This document shows positions 25,382 through 34,900 of a stretch of 60,016 nt of DNA, in pieces. Made by a program: the position numbers and the translations under genes. The stretch is from positions 1 through 60,016 of the forward strand of contig QFQY01000026.1 of NCBI GenBank assembly GCA_003248805.1, in the 5' to 3' direction. How positions within the stretch are numbered: the stretch's first letter is position 1; each line of letters begins with the position of its first letter. The notes under the pieces are model-generated. The model saw only the letters and a list, made by a program, of their open reading frames with translations, did no database searches and was not told where the DNA came from. This DNA is from Chelatococcus sp. (GTDB lineage Bacteria; Pseudomonadota; Alphaproteobacteria; Rhizobiales; Beijerinckiaceae).

Positions 25382-26494
25382 ATGCGCCTTTCCAACATCC
25401 TGAACCTGGGCATCAAGGAGCTGCGCGGCCTGCGGCACGACCCGGCCATGCTGGTGCTCATCGTCTATGCCTTCACCGTCGCGATCTATGCCGGCTCCCG
25501 CGCCATGCCGGAAACGCTTAACAAGGCCCCCATCGCCATCGTCGACGAGGACCGCTCGCCCCTGTCCAACCGCTTGATCTCGGCCTTCCAGCTTCCCTAC
25601 TTCAAGAATCCGGAGGTCATCACCGCCGCCGAGATGGACCGGCGCATGGATGCCGGGCTCGACACCTTCGCCCTCGACATCCCTCCCCAGTTCCAGCGCG
25701 ACCTCCTCGCCGGCAAGACGCCGACGCTGCAACTCAATGTCGACGCGACCCGCATGACCCAGGCCTTCAGCGGTTCCGGCTACGTCCAGAGCATCGTCAC
25801 CGGCGAGATCGGCGAGTTCACCCGCCGCTACAGGGCGAACGAACCGGCCCAGGTCGATCTGGTGCTGCGCGCGCGCTTCAACCCCGAGCTGAACCGGGTC
25901 TGGTTCGGCGCGATCATGAACGTGGTGAACAGCATCACCATGCTCTCGATCGTCCTGACGGGCGCGGCCCTGATCCGCGAGCGCGAACACGGCACGATCG
26001 AGCATCTGCTGGTGATGCCGATCACCCCGGCGGAGATCATGATCAGCAAGGTCTGGTCGATGGCGCTCGTGGTGCTGGTGGCGACGGCCGTCTGCGTGAC
26101 CGTCGTCGTGCAGGGCATGCTCGGGGTGCCGATCGAGGGCTCGGTGCCGCTGTTCCTGCTGGGCGTGGCGTTCCTGCTCTTCGCGACCACCTCGATGGGG
26201 ATCGTGATCGCGACGCTCACCGGCTCGATGCCGCAGTTCGGGCTGATGATGATCCTCATGCTGATCCCGCTGCAGATGCTCTCGGGCGGCGTGACGCCGC
26301 GCGAGAGCATGCCGGAACTGGTGCAGACCATCATGCTCGCGGCGCCGAACACCCATTTCGTCATCCTGGCGCAGGCGGTGCTCTACCGCGGCGCGGGATT
26401 CGATGTCGTCTGGCCGCAATTGCTCGCCATGGCGGGTATCGGGGCGGTGTTCTTCGTCGGAGCGCTGGCGCGGTTCCGCCGATCGCTGAAATGA
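25382..26494 (+). CDS. ABC-2 type permease
   Basis: This 370-residue membrane protein (YhhJ/YbhR type) has one N-terminal helix, a large periplasmic domain (about 45-175) and five or six C-terminal helices with the EREHGTIEHLLVMPITPAEIM signature. It starts 4 bp after the RbbA-like gene and most likely pairs with its permease half to form the exporter pore. Confidence 0.9.
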   Translation: MRLSNILNLGIKELRGLRHDPAMLVLIVYAFTVAIYAGSRAMPETLNKAPIAIVDEDRSPLSNRLISAFQLPYFKNPEVITAAEMDRRMDAGLDTFALDIPPQFQRDLLAGKTPTLQLNVDATRMTQAFSGSGYVQSIVTGEIGEFTRRYRANEPAQVDLVLRARFNPELNRVWFGAIMNVVNSITMLSIVLTGAALIREREHGTIEHLLVMPITPAEIMISKVWSMALVVLVATAVCVTVVVQGMLGVPIEGSVPLFLLGVAFLLFATTSMGIVIATLTGSMPQFGLMMILMLIPLQMLSGGVTPRESMPELVQTIMLAAPNTHFVILAQAVLYRGAGFDVVWPQLLAMAGIGAVFFVGALARFRRSLK

Positions 26495-26535
26495 CCCGGA
26501 TGGCCCGGATCGCCGCGCCAGGGCTCCGGCTCATG

Positions 26536-26574
26536 GCTTCGGCGGTGCCTTCGCCGAAGCGAGACCCGTTTTCG
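26536..26574 (+). terminator. Terminator between the efflux operon and kdpE
   Basis: GCTTCGGCG and CGCCGAAGC pair around a seven-base loop, followed by GAGACCCGTTTTCGG. It lies between convergent operons and has a short T tract on the plus strand. Confidence 0.6.
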
Positions 26575-26584
26575 GACCGCCGCG

Positions 26585-27277
26585 CTACTCGTTCTCGCGC
26601 AGCCGGTAGCCGACGCCCGTCTCGGTCGTGATATAGCGCGGCTGGTCGGGCACCGGCTCGATCTTCTGCCGCAGCTGGCGGATGTAGACGCGCAGATACT
26701 GCACCTCCTCGGCTCCGCCCCAGACCTCCTTCAGCAGATGCCGGTGGGTGATGACCTTGCCGGAATGCTGCACCAGAACCCGCAGAATGTCGTATTCCTT
26801 CGGCGAGAGCTTGATCTCCCGCCCGGCGAGCCGGACGATCCTGCGCACGAGATCGACCGAGAGCTCGCCGGTCTGGAAGAGCGGCTTCTCGCCCTGCCGC
26901 TGAAGGCGGTGGCGCAGCGCCACCCTGATGCGGGCGGCGAGCTCCTTTACGCCGAAAGGCTTGGTGACATAATCGTCGGCGCCGTCCTCCAGCGACTGGA
27001 CGATGCCGGCCTCGTCCGACCGGCTCGACAGCACGATGATCGGCACGTCGAGCCCGTCCGCGCGCCAGCGCCGCAGCAGCTCGTGCCCCGACATGTCCGG
27101 CAGGCCGAGATCGAGCATGATCAGGTCCGGCCTGCTCTCGGCCACGCTGGCGAGCGCGGCCTTGCCGTTGCCGGCCTCGACGACGCCATAGCCCTCGCCC
27201 GTCAGCCCGACGCGCAGGAGGCGGCGGATCGGCGGCTCATCGTCCACCACCAGAATGGTCACCTCGGTGCCGGTCAT
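26585..27277 (-). CDS. kdpE: KdpE response regulator
   Basis: This 230-residue OmpR-type regulator has a receiver domain (phospho-acceptor aspartate in MLDLGLPDMSG) and a C-terminal winged helix (LSPKEYDILRVLVQHSGKVITHRHLL, YLRVYIRQLRQKIE). Phosphorylated by KdpD, it activates the potassium ATPase operon. Its start overlaps the kdpD stop by four bases. Confidence 0.93.
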   Translation of the reverse strand: MTGTEVTILVVDDEPPIRRLLRVGLTGEGYGVVEAGNGKAALASVAESRPDLIMLDLGLPDMSGHELLRRWRADGLDVPIIVLSSRSDEAGIVQSLEDGADDYVTKPFGVKELAARIRVALRHRLQRQGEKPLFQTGELSVDLVRRIVRLAGREIKLSPKEYDILRVLVQHSGKVITHRHLLKEVWGGAEEVQYLRVYIRQLRQKIEPVPDQPRYITTETGVGYRLRENE

Positions 27278-29976
27278 GCCCCCCTCCCGCCCTGCGAAGC
27301 CGCCGCCGTGACGGGCATGGCTACAGTAAAGACGGCTCCCGGGCCGTCATCGCGGTTGCCTGCCACGATCTTTCCGCCCATGGCCTCGACGAAACCCCGG
27401 CAGATCGCAAGGCCGAGCCCGGTTCCGGCGCGGACCTGATCGCCCTTCCGGACGCGATAGAAGCTGTCGAAGACGCGCTCCAGATCGCCCGGCGGAATGC
27501 CCGGCCCCTCGTCCACGATCTGGATGAAGACGCGCTCCCGCTCCGCGCTGCCGCGAATGCGGATGACCGAGCCTTCGGGCGCGTATTTGGCGGCGTTGTC
27601 GATGAGGTTGAACAGCACCTGCTCGAACAGCACCGGGTCCAGCCTGACCATCGGCAGGTCGGCCGGCAGATCGAGCTCCATGCGATGTCCCAGGACGATC
27701 TTGGCAGCCCGCCGCAAGGCGGTGCCGACGACCTCGCCGATGTCGTGCATGGCGAAATTCGGCTCCATGGCGCCGGATTCGATCCGCGTCATGTCGAGGA
27801 GATTGGCGATGAAGCGGTTCAGCCGCTCCGACTCGTCGATCACCGTGCCGAGCAATGCGGCTCCATCCTCCTCGTCGATCGCGCCTGCATAGTCGCGCAG
27901 CGTGCCGGCCGCGCCCATGATCGCCGCGAGCGGTGTCTTCAGGTCGTGCGAGATCGAGGTCAGCAGGGCCGAGCGAAGGCGATCGGCCTCGGCGGCGAGG
28001 CGCGCCCGGTCGACATCGGCGACGAGCTCGATGCGCTCGATGGCGATCGCGGCCTGGTCGGTCAACGCGTCGAGCAGGCGCTGTTGCTCCGGCGAGAGGA
28101 GCGCCCCCTTCCGGTCGGCGTCGAGCCCGATCACGCCCACCGCCTTGCGGCCGGTGCGCAGCGGCACATAGAGCCGCTTCGCGCCAGGCAGCGTGTCCGC
28201 CCCGCGCCCGGCCGGGCTGTCATGCTCCCAGGCCCAGCGCGCGGCCGCGATGTCCGCGTCGTCGAGGCTGTCGTCGGGGGGATAGCCGGCACGGACCGCG
28301 ATGCCGTCGCCCTCCGGCAGCAGGATGACGACCCGCACTCTCAGCATAGAGGCGATCTGGTAGGCGCTGGCCCAGAGCACGTCGTCGAGCGTGCCGGTGC
28401 CGGCCAGCTTGCGCGAGAACAGGTAGAGGTCCTCGGTCGTGCGGGCGCGGCTGCGCGCAGCCTCCGCCTGGCGCTGCACGCGCGCCGTGAGGTTGCTGGC
28501 GATCACGGCGACCACGAGGAAGAAGACGAAGGCGACGACGCTTTCCGCATCGCCGATGACGAGCGTGTAGAGCGGCGGCAGGAAGAAGAAGTTGAAGGCG
28601 AGCGCGCCGAGGACCGAGGCGAACAGCGCCGGCCAGAGGCCGGCCGTCACCGCCGAGGCCAGCACCGCCATCAGGAAGACGAGCGCGATGTTGCGCACGT
28701 CGAGCACATGGCCGAGCAGCATGCCGGCCACGACGCCGCAGGCGACATAGGCCGTCGCCCAGAGATAGGGCGCCAGCTCGAAGCGCTTCGCACCGGGCGC
28801 CGTCGCCGGGCGCGGGCCGGTCTCGTCGCGCTCGAGACCCGAGATGACATGGACGGAGATGTCGCCGGCCTGCCGGATCAGCTCGCGGGGCATGGATCCG
28901 AACAGGATCTCGCGCCAGCGCGGCTGAATGGAGGAGCCGATGACGATGTGGCTGACATTGTTGTCGCGGGCGTAGCGCAGGATCTCGCCCACGGCCTGCC
29001 GGCCCGGCAGCGTCACGGCCTCGCCACCCAGCCGCTCCGCCAGGCGCAGCGCCGCCGCGACGCGGTCCTTCGCCTCCTCGGGGGCCGAGGCGAGATCGGC
29101 GGTCTCGACATGCAGCGCCGCCCATGGCGCCCGCAGCCTCGCCGCCTGCCGGGCGGCGTAACGGACCAGCGCCCCGGAGCGGGCCTGCGCGTCGACGCAG
29201 ACGAGCAGGCGCTCGCCGGCGGGCCAAGGGCCCGAAATGGCATGGGCCTGCATGTGGTGGAGCAGTTGCTCGTCGACGCGCTGCGCCGTGCGGCGCAGGG
29301 CGAGCTCGCGGAGCGCCGTGAGATTGCCCGGAGAGAAATAGTTCTGCGCCGCCTTCTCCGCCGTGCGCGGCAGGTAGACCTTGCCCTCCTTCAGGCGCTG
29401 GATCAGGTCCTCCGGGGTCAGGTCGACGAGTTCGATCGCGTCGGCCTCGTCGATGATCGTGTCGGGGACGGTCTCGCGGACCCTGACCCGGGTGATCTGC
29501 GCGACGACGTCGTTCAGGCTCTCCACATGCTGGATGTTGAGCGTGGTGTAGACGTCGATGCCGGCATCGAGCAGTTCCTCGACGTCGAGATAGCGCTTGG
29601 GGTGGCGGCTGCCGGGCGCATTGGTGTGGGCGAGCTCGTCGACGAGCACGAGTTGCGGCCGGCGCGCCAGCACCGCATCGAGGTCCATCTCGTCGAGCGT
29701 CTGCCCGCGATAGGCCATCCGGCTGCGCGGCACGATCTCGTGGCCCGCGACCAGCGCCTGCGTCTCGCTGCGGCCGTGCGTCTCGACGACGCCGATGACG
29801 ACGTCGACGCCCTCGGCGAGCCGGGCTCGGCCGGCGGTCAGCATCTCATAGGTCTTGCCGACCCCGGGAGCCGCCCCGAGGAAGATCTTCAAACGGCCGC
29901 GCCCCTCGCGCCCGGCCTGGGCGAGAAGGGCGTCCGGAGACGGTCTGCGGGCTTCCTGTCGGCCGCTCTCAGGCAT
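27274..29976 (-). CDS. kdpD: KdpD sensor histidine kinase
   Basis: This 900-residue kinase senses potassium limitation and turgor. Domains in order are the KdpD N-terminal domain (Walker A GAAPGVGKT near residue 35, VDELAHTNAPG), a universal-stress-like domain (about 255-375), four membrane helices (about 400-500), a GAF-like domain, the dimerisation domain with the phosphorylated histidine in SISHDLKTPLAAI, and an ATPase domain (NLIDNAAKYAP, GTGLGLAI). The ATG at 29976 gives normal length. It follows kdpC after 53 bp and is part of the same operon. Confidence 0.94.
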   Translation of the reverse strand: MPESGRQEARRPSPDALLAQAGREGRGRLKIFLGAAPGVGKTYEMLTAGRARLAEGVDVVIGVVETHGRSETQALVAGHEIVPRSRMAYRGQTLDEMDLDAVLARRPQLVLVDELAHTNAPGSRHPKRYLDVEELLDAGIDVYTTLNIQHVESLNDVVAQITRVRVRETVPDTIIDEADAIELVDLTPEDLIQRLKEGKVYLPRTAEKAAQNYFSPGNLTALRELALRRTAQRVDEQLLHHMQAHAISGPWPAGERLLVCVDAQARSGALVRYAARQAARLRAPWAALHVETADLASAPEEAKDRVAAALRLAERLGGEAVTLPGRQAVGEILRYARDNNVSHIVIGSSIQPRWREILFGSMPRELIRQAGDISVHVISGLERDETGPRPATAPGAKRFELAPYLWATAYVACGVVAGMLLGHVLDVRNIALVFLMAVLASAVTAGLWPALFASVLGALAFNFFFLPPLYTLVIGDAESVVAFVFFLVVAVIASNLTARVQRQAEAARSRARTTEDLYLFSRKLAGTGTLDDVLWASAYQIASMLRVRVVILLPEGDGIAVRAGYPPDDSLDDADIAAARWAWEHDSPAGRGADTLPGAKRLYVPLRTGRKAVGVIGLDADRKGALLSPEQQRLLDALTDQAAIAIERIELVADVDRARLAAEADRLRSALLTSISHDLKTPLAAIMGAAGTLRDYAGAIDEEDGAALLGTVIDESERLNRFIANLLDMTRIESGAMEPNFAMHDIGEVVGTALRRAAKIVLGHRMELDLPADLPMVRLDPVLFEQVLFNLIDNAAKYAPEGSVIRIRGSAERERVFIQIVDEGPGIPPGDLERVFDSFYRVRKGDQVRAGTGLGLAICRGFVEAMGGKIVAGNRDDGPGAVFTVAMPVTAAASQGGRGA

Positions 29977-30029
29977 CGATGTCGCTCGCGCATGGCTCCG
30001 GTCGAGAGGCCGGGGCGCCCTCGCGCGTC

Positions 30030-30599
30030 CTATTTGGCACCGGCGGCGTCCAGCGCCAAGTTGAGCTTGAGCACGTTCACGACCGGCTCGCCGAGAACGC
30101 CGAGCTGGCGGGGCTCGACATGCGAGGCGACGAGCGCGCGCAGCGACGCCTCGTCGACGCCACGGGCCTTCGCCACGCGGGGAATCTGGAAGACCGCCGC
30201 CTCGGGCGAGAGATGCGGATCGAGGCCGCTGGCGGAGCTCGTGACGAGATCCATCGGCACCGTCGCACCGGGATTCTCGGCCTTGAGCGCGTCGAGGTCG
30301 CCCTTCACCCGCTCCACAAGCTTCGGATTCGTGGGACCGAGATTGGAGCCGCCGGAGCTGGTGGCGTCGTAGCCCTGGCCGGCGGCCGAGGGGCGGCCGT
30401 GGAAGTATCGTTCGCTGGCAAAGGACTGGCCGATCAGCTCCGAGCCGATGACGGTCCCGCCGCGTTCGACGAGGCTGCCATTGGCCTGGCGGGGGAACAG
30501 GGCCTGGGCGAGCCCGGTCATCGCCAGCGGATAGGCGAGGCCGGTGACGACGGTGATGGCGACCAGAAGGACGATCGCGGGGCGGATCTGCCGCAGCAT
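30030..30599 (-). CDS. kdpC: KdpC, potassium-transporting ATPase subunit C
   Basis: This 189-residue subunit has one N-terminal membrane helix and the typical KdpC motifs RYFHGRPSAA and SASGLDPHLSPEAA. It stabilises the KdpFABC complex and aids ATP binding by KdpB. It begins 12 bp after kdpB. Confidence 0.94.
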   Translation of the reverse strand: MLRQIRPAIVLLVAITVVTGLAYPLAMTGLAQALFPRQANGSLVERGGTVIGSELIGQSFASERYFHGRPSAAGQGYDATSSGGSNLGPTNPKLVERVKGDLDALKAENPGATVPMDLVTSSASGLDPHLSPEAAVFQIPRVAKARGVDEASLRALVASHVEPRQLGVLGEPVVNVLKLNLALDAAGAK

Positions 30600-30611
30600 G
30601 ATGGGAACTCC

Positions 30612-32666
30612 TCAGACGAGGCCGATGGCGGTGATCGCCATGTCGATGGCCTTGATGCCGACGAAGGGCACGACGATGCCGCCCAGCCCGTAGATCAGCA
30701 GGTTGCGCGAAAGCAGCGAGCCGGCGCCGACCGCGCGATAGCGCACGCCCTTCAGCGACAGCGGGATCAGCGCGACGATGATCAGCGCGTTGAAGATGAT
30801 CGCGGACAGGATGGCGCTCTGCGGCGTGGCGAGGCCCATGACGTTGAGCGCGCCGAGCTGCGGATAGAAGGCCAGGAACATGGCCGGGATGATCGCGAAA
30901 TACTTCGCGATGTCGTTGGCGATGGAGAAGGTCGTCAGCGCGCCGCGCGTCATCAGGAGCTGCTTGCCGATCTCGACGATCTCGATGAGCTTCGTCGGGT
31001 CGCTGTCGAGATCGACCATGTTGCCGGCCTCGCGCGCCGCGACGGTGCCGGTGTTCATGGCGACGCCGACATCGGCCTGGGCGAGCGCCGGGGCATCGTT
31101 GGTGCCGTCGCCGCACATGGCGACGAGCTTGCCCTTGGCCTGCTCCTCGCGGATCAGGGTCAGCTTGTTCTCCGGCGTCGCCTGGGCGAGGAAGTCGTCG
31201 ACGCCGGCTTCCGCCGCGATGGCCGCCGCCGTCATCGGATTGTCGCCGGTGATCATGACGGTGCGGATGCCCATGCGGCGCAGCTCCGCGAAGCGCTCGC
31301 GAATGCCGCCCTTCACGATGTCCTTGAGATGGATCACGCCGAGCAGGCGCCCGTCGCGGGCGACGGCGAGCGGGGTACCGCCCGACTTCGCGATCTCGTC
31401 CGCGATGGCCTGGACCTCGCGGGCGGCGGCACCGGACGCGATTCCGGACTGGCCGAGATGCTTCAGCACCGCATCGACCGCGCCCTTGCGGATGCTCGAG
31501 CCCTCGTAATCGACGCCGCTCATGCGGCTCTGCGCGGTGAAGGGTACGAAGGTCGCGTTCAGGCTGGCCATGTCGCGGGCGCGGATGCCGTACTGCTCCT
31601 TGGCGAGCACGACGATGGAGCGGCCTTCCGGGGTCTCGTCGGCGAGCGAGGCGAGCTGGGCGGAGTCGGCGAGTTCGCGCGGCTCGACGCCGGTGACCGG
31701 CCGGAACACCGTGGCCTGTCGGTTGCCGAGCGTGATGGTGCCCGTCTTGTCGAGCAGGAGCGTATCGACGTCGCCGGCGGCCTCGACCGCGCGGCCCGAC
31801 ATGGCGAGCACGTTGAAGCGCACCAGCCGGTCCATGCCGGCGATGCCGATCGCCGAGAGCAGCGCGCCGATCGTGGTCGGGATCAGCGTGACGAAGAGCG
31901 CGACCAGCACGACCACCGGGACGCTGCCGCCGGCATAGGCGGCGAAGCTCGGAATGGTCGCGACGGCGAGGACGAAGATCAGCGTCATGCCCGCGAGCAG
32001 GATGTTGAGCGCGATCTCGTTCGGAGTCTTCTGCCGCTCCGCCCCCTCGACGAGCGCGATCATGCGGTCGATGAAGGTCGAGCCGGCGGCCGCCGTGATG
32101 CGCACGCGGATCCAGTCCGAGAGCACCTGCGTACCGCCGGTCACGGCCGAGCGGTCACCGCCCGATTCGCGGATGACGGGGGCCGATTCGCCGGTGATCG
32201 CGGCCTCGTTCACCGAAGCGACACCCTCGATGACCTCGCCGTCCGAGGGAATGATGTCGCCGGCCTCGACGAGGACGATGTCCCCCGGCTTCAGGCTCGT
32301 GCCGGCGACGAGCCGGTAGTCGCGGCCCGCCTCCCCGGCGAGCAGCTTCGCCTGCGTCTCGGTGCGGGTCCGCCTCAGGGACTCCGCCTGGGCCTTGCCC
32401 CGGCCCTCGGCCACCGCCTCGGCGAAATTGGCGAAGAGGACGGTGAACCAGAGCCACAGCACGATCTGGACGGCGAAGCGCGGCTCGCCCGTTCCCGTGG
32501 CGAGATCCTTGAGGAAGAGCACGGTCGTCAGCAGCGACACCACCGCGACAACGAACATCACGGGATTCTTGGCGAGGCTGCGCGGATCGAGCTTGCGGAA
32601 GGCCCCGCCGACCGCGGGCGCGAGAATGCGCGGGTCCAGGAGGCTGGTTGTTCTGGATTGAGACAT
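30612..32666 (-). CDS. kdpB: KdpB, P-type ATPase subunit
   Basis: This 684-residue catalytic subunit of the high-affinity potassium pump shows the P-type motifs TGES, DKTGTIT with the phosphorylated aspartate, and GDGTNDAPAL. Membrane helices flank the actuator and nucleotide domains. It lies in the order kdpA, a 56-residue orf, kdpB, kdpC. Confidence 0.96.
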   Translation of the reverse strand: MSQSRTTSLLDPRILAPAVGGAFRKLDPRSLAKNPVMFVVAVVSLLTTVLFLKDLATGTGEPRFAVQIVLWLWFTVLFANFAEAVAEGRGKAQAESLRRTRTETQAKLLAGEAGRDYRLVAGTSLKPGDIVLVEAGDIIPSDGEVIEGVASVNEAAITGESAPVIRESGGDRSAVTGGTQVLSDWIRVRITAAAGSTFIDRMIALVEGAERQKTPNEIALNILLAGMTLIFVLAVATIPSFAAYAGGSVPVVVLVALFVTLIPTTIGALLSAIGIAGMDRLVRFNVLAMSGRAVEAAGDVDTLLLDKTGTITLGNRQATVFRPVTGVEPRELADSAQLASLADETPEGRSIVVLAKEQYGIRARDMASLNATFVPFTAQSRMSGVDYEGSSIRKGAVDAVLKHLGQSGIASGAAAREVQAIADEIAKSGGTPLAVARDGRLLGVIHLKDIVKGGIRERFAELRRMGIRTVMITGDNPMTAAAIAAEAGVDDFLAQATPENKLTLIREEQAKGKLVAMCGDGTNDAPALAQADVGVAMNTGTVAAREAGNMVDLDSDPTKLIEIVEIGKQLLMTRGALTTFSIANDIAKYFAIIPAMFLAFYPQLGALNVMGLATPQSAILSAIIFNALIIVALIPLSLKGVRYRAVGAGSLLSRNLLIYGLGGIVVPFVGIKAIDMAITAIGLV

Positions 32667-32696
32667 GGCGAACTCCGGAGCGCCGTATCGGCGCGA

Positions 32697-32867
32697 TCAG
32701 CCCACCGCGGCGGGGACAAGGTGGAAGCGCGCGAGACCGGCCAGCAGCAGCACGGCGAGAGCGAGCGCGAGGATGACGAAGGAAGCCCGGATGGAGGGAG
32801 GCCTCGGCCGATCCGACGGGGCCGCGAGACGGACCCGTCGGCAGCGCGACTGAAGTCGGCCGCTCAC
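32697..32867 (-). CDS. 56-residue membrane protein between kdpA and kdpB
   Basis: A GTG start at 32867 follows a GAGGAG that overlaps the kdpA stop codon, which supports translation. The product is an Arg-rich N-terminus (RLQSRCRRVRLAAPSDRPR) and one hydrophobic helix (about 32-50, FVILALALAVLLLAGL). No known Kdp subunit occupies this place; KdpF is encoded separately before kdpA. It may be an accessory peptide of the pump or a lineage-specific insertion. Confidence 0.6.
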   Translation of the reverse strand: MSGRLQSRCRRVRLAAPSDRPRPPSIRASFVILALALAVLLLAGLARFHLVPAAVG

Positions 32868-32877
32868 GGCACGCTCC

Positions 32878-34581
32878 TCAGAAGCTCTGGCCGGAGAGCA
32901 TGGCGAGATGCTCGACGATCGGCCCGAGCGCGAGCGCGGGGAAGAAGGTCAGCCCTCCGACGATGAGGATGACGCCGACGAGAAGGCCGACGAAGAGCGG
33001 GCCGTGGGTCGGGAAGGTGCCGGCCGATTCGGGCGCGATCTTCCGGCTCACGAGCGAGCCTGCCATGGCGAGCGCCGGGATGATGACGAGGAAGCGGCCC
33101 ATCAGCATGGCGATGCCCAGCGTCACGTTGAACCAGACGGTGTTGCCCGAGAGCCCGCCGAAGGCCGAGCCGTTGTTGGCCGCCGCCGAGGTGTAGGCGT
33201 AGAGCATCTCGGAGAAGCCGTGCGGGCCGGCATTGGCGAGCGAGGCGAGCGCGTCGGGCAGGACGGCGGCGACGGCCGTGAAGCCCAGCATGGCGAGCGG
33301 CAGGCACAGCACCGCGAGCATCGCCATCTTGACCTCGCGGGCCTCGATCTTCTTGCCGAGATATTCCGGCGTGCGGCCGACCATCAGCCCCGCGACGAAG
33401 ACCGCGACGACGATGAAGAGCAGGATGCCGTAGAAGCCCGCGCCGACGCCGCCGACGATGATCTCGCCCAGCATCATGTTGATCATCGGGATCAGGCCGC
33501 CGAGCGGCATCAGGCTGTCATGCATGGCGACGACCGCGCCGCAGGAGGCGGCCGTGGTGATGACCGTGAACAGGGCCGAGACGGCGATGCCGAAGCGGGT
33601 CTCCTTGCCCTCCATATTGCCGCCCTCGAGCCCCAGGGCGTGGAGCAGCGGGTTGCCGGCGGCCTCGGCCCAGTAGCAGACGGCCACGCCGGCGATGAAG
33701 AGCACCCCCATGGCGGCGAGGATGGCCCAGCCCTGGCGCTCGTCGCCGACCATGCGCCCGAACATGTTGGTCAGGCCTGCGCCGAGCGCGAAGATCGCGA
33801 CCATATGGATCAGGTTGGTGAAGGCGGTCGGGTTCTCGAAGGGGTGGGCGGCGTTCGCGTTGAAGAAGCCGCCGCCATTGGTGCCGAAATGCTTGATCAT
33901 CATCTGCGAGGCGACGGGCCCCTGCGCGATGGTCTGCTGGGCGCCTTCGAGCGTCGTCGCGACCGTGTAGGCGTTCAGGTTCTGGGGCACGCCCTGCCAG
34001 ACGAGCACCAGCGTGCCGACGACGCAGACGGGCAGCAGGACATAGAGCGTGCCGCGCACGAGATCGACCCAGAAGCTGCCGAGCGTGCGCATCGAGCGGC
34101 GCGAGAAGGCGCGGATCAGCGCGACCGCGATGGCGATGCCGGTCGCGGCGGAGGCGAAGTTCTGGACGGTGAACCCGGCCATCTGGGTGAGGTAGGACAT
34201 GCTAGCCTCACCCGCATAGTTCTGCCAGTTGGTGTTGGTGACGAAGCTCGCGGCGGTGTTGAAGGCGAGATCGGGCGCCACCGCCGCCATGCCGGCCGGA
34301 TTGAAGGGCAGCACCTCCTGCAGCCGCAGCAGCGCATAAAGCAGGAGGAAGCCCGCGAGATTGAAGAGCAGCAGCGCCGTCGCATAGGCGACCCAGCCCT
34401 GTTCCTCGTCCTCGCGCATGCCGGCGAGCCGGTAAAGGCCGCGCTCGATCGGCACGAAGAGCGCCGACAGCAGCGTGCGCTCGCCGGCGAAGACGCGCGT
34501 CAGGTAGCCGCCGAGCGGCCGCGCGAGCGCGACGACGATCCCGCAGAAGAGCAGGATCTGGATCCATCCATTGACGGTCAT
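32878..34581 (-). CDS. kdpA: KdpA, potassium-binding and translocating subunit
   Basis: This 567-residue polytopic protein has about ten membrane helices and the KdpA selectivity-loop motifs, such as TNTNWQNY, GTNGGGFFNANAAHPFENPT and AAANNGSAFGGL. It conducts potassium in the KdpFABC complex. It starts 25 bp after kdpF. Confidence 0.95.
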   Translation of the reverse strand: MTVNGWIQILLFCGIVVALARPLGGYLTRVFAGERTLLSALFVPIERGLYRLAGMREDEEQGWVAYATALLLFNLAGFLLLYALLRLQEVLPFNPAGMAAVAPDLAFNTAASFVTNTNWQNYAGEASMSYLTQMAGFTVQNFASAATGIAIAVALIRAFSRRSMRTLGSFWVDLVRGTLYVLLPVCVVGTLVLVWQGVPQNLNAYTVATTLEGAQQTIAQGPVASQMMIKHFGTNGGGFFNANAAHPFENPTAFTNLIHMVAIFALGAGLTNMFGRMVGDERQGWAILAAMGVLFIAGVAVCYWAEAAGNPLLHALGLEGGNMEGKETRFGIAVSALFTVITTAASCGAVVAMHDSLMPLGGLIPMINMMLGEIIVGGVGAGFYGILLFIVVAVFVAGLMVGRTPEYLGKKIEAREVKMAMLAVLCLPLAMLGFTAVAAVLPDALASLANAGPHGFSEMLYAYTSAAANNGSAFGGLSGNTVWFNVTLGIAMLMGRFLVIIPALAMAGSLVSRKIAPESAGTFPTHGPLFVGLLVGVILIVGGLTFFPALALGPIVEHLAMLSGQSF

Positions 34582-34606
34582 GGCAATGTCTTTCGGGCTG
34601 CGCCGG

Positions 34607-34696
34607 TCAGAAGCGCTCGGGGCGGATCAGCGCGTAGGTCAGGTAGGCGAGCAGGAAGAGCGTCACCGCGCCGCCCAGGACGTAGTCGACGAGCAT
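34607..34696 (-). CDS. kdpF: KdpF, small stabilising subunit
   Basis: This 29-residue peptide (MLVDYVLGGAVTLFLLAYLT and YALIRPERF) is a single membrane helix with the YALIRPERF-like tail typical of KdpF. It lies directly before kdpA, the canonical position. Confidence 0.88.
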   Translation of the reverse strand: MLVDYVLGGAVTLFLLAYLTYALIRPERF

Positions 34697-34709
34697 GGCG
34701 GGGCTCTCC

Positions 34710-34790
34710 TCAAAGCGCGTCGCAGGCGGAGACATAGGCGAGGCAGGCCGCCATGAAGACGCAACCGATCGCGATCATGATGAAATCCAT
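34710..34790 (-). CDS. 26-residue membrane peptide at the start of the kdp operon
   Basis: The peptide MDFIMIAIGCVFMAACLAYV plus SACDAL is one membrane helix ending in an ACD motif. Similar tiny frames precede kdpF in other alphaproteobacteria (from memory). An in-frame GTG at 34799 is an alternative start. It is 13 bp upstream of kdpF. Function unknown. Confidence 0.6.
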   Translation of the reverse strand: MDFIMIAIGCVFMAACLAYVSACDAL

Positions 34791-34900
34791 CGCCGTCACT
34801 CCGCGGCATCGCGGCGGGCGAACGGCTTCCGCCCGGTCCCGCGACGCATCGGGCCGCAAGATCGGCGTCTCGCCATAGGGATTCGAGACGACGGGGTCGG

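Noticed and set aside
22547..26419. 1290-codon open frame antisense to the RbbA-like and permease genes
   Set aside because: It crosses several real genes on the other strand, is composed of Asp/His/Arg/Gly-rich sequence and has no recognisable domain.
29979..32966. 995-codon open frame antisense to kdpB and kdpC
   Set aside because: Highly charged composition and full overlap with the kdp operon mark it as a shadow.
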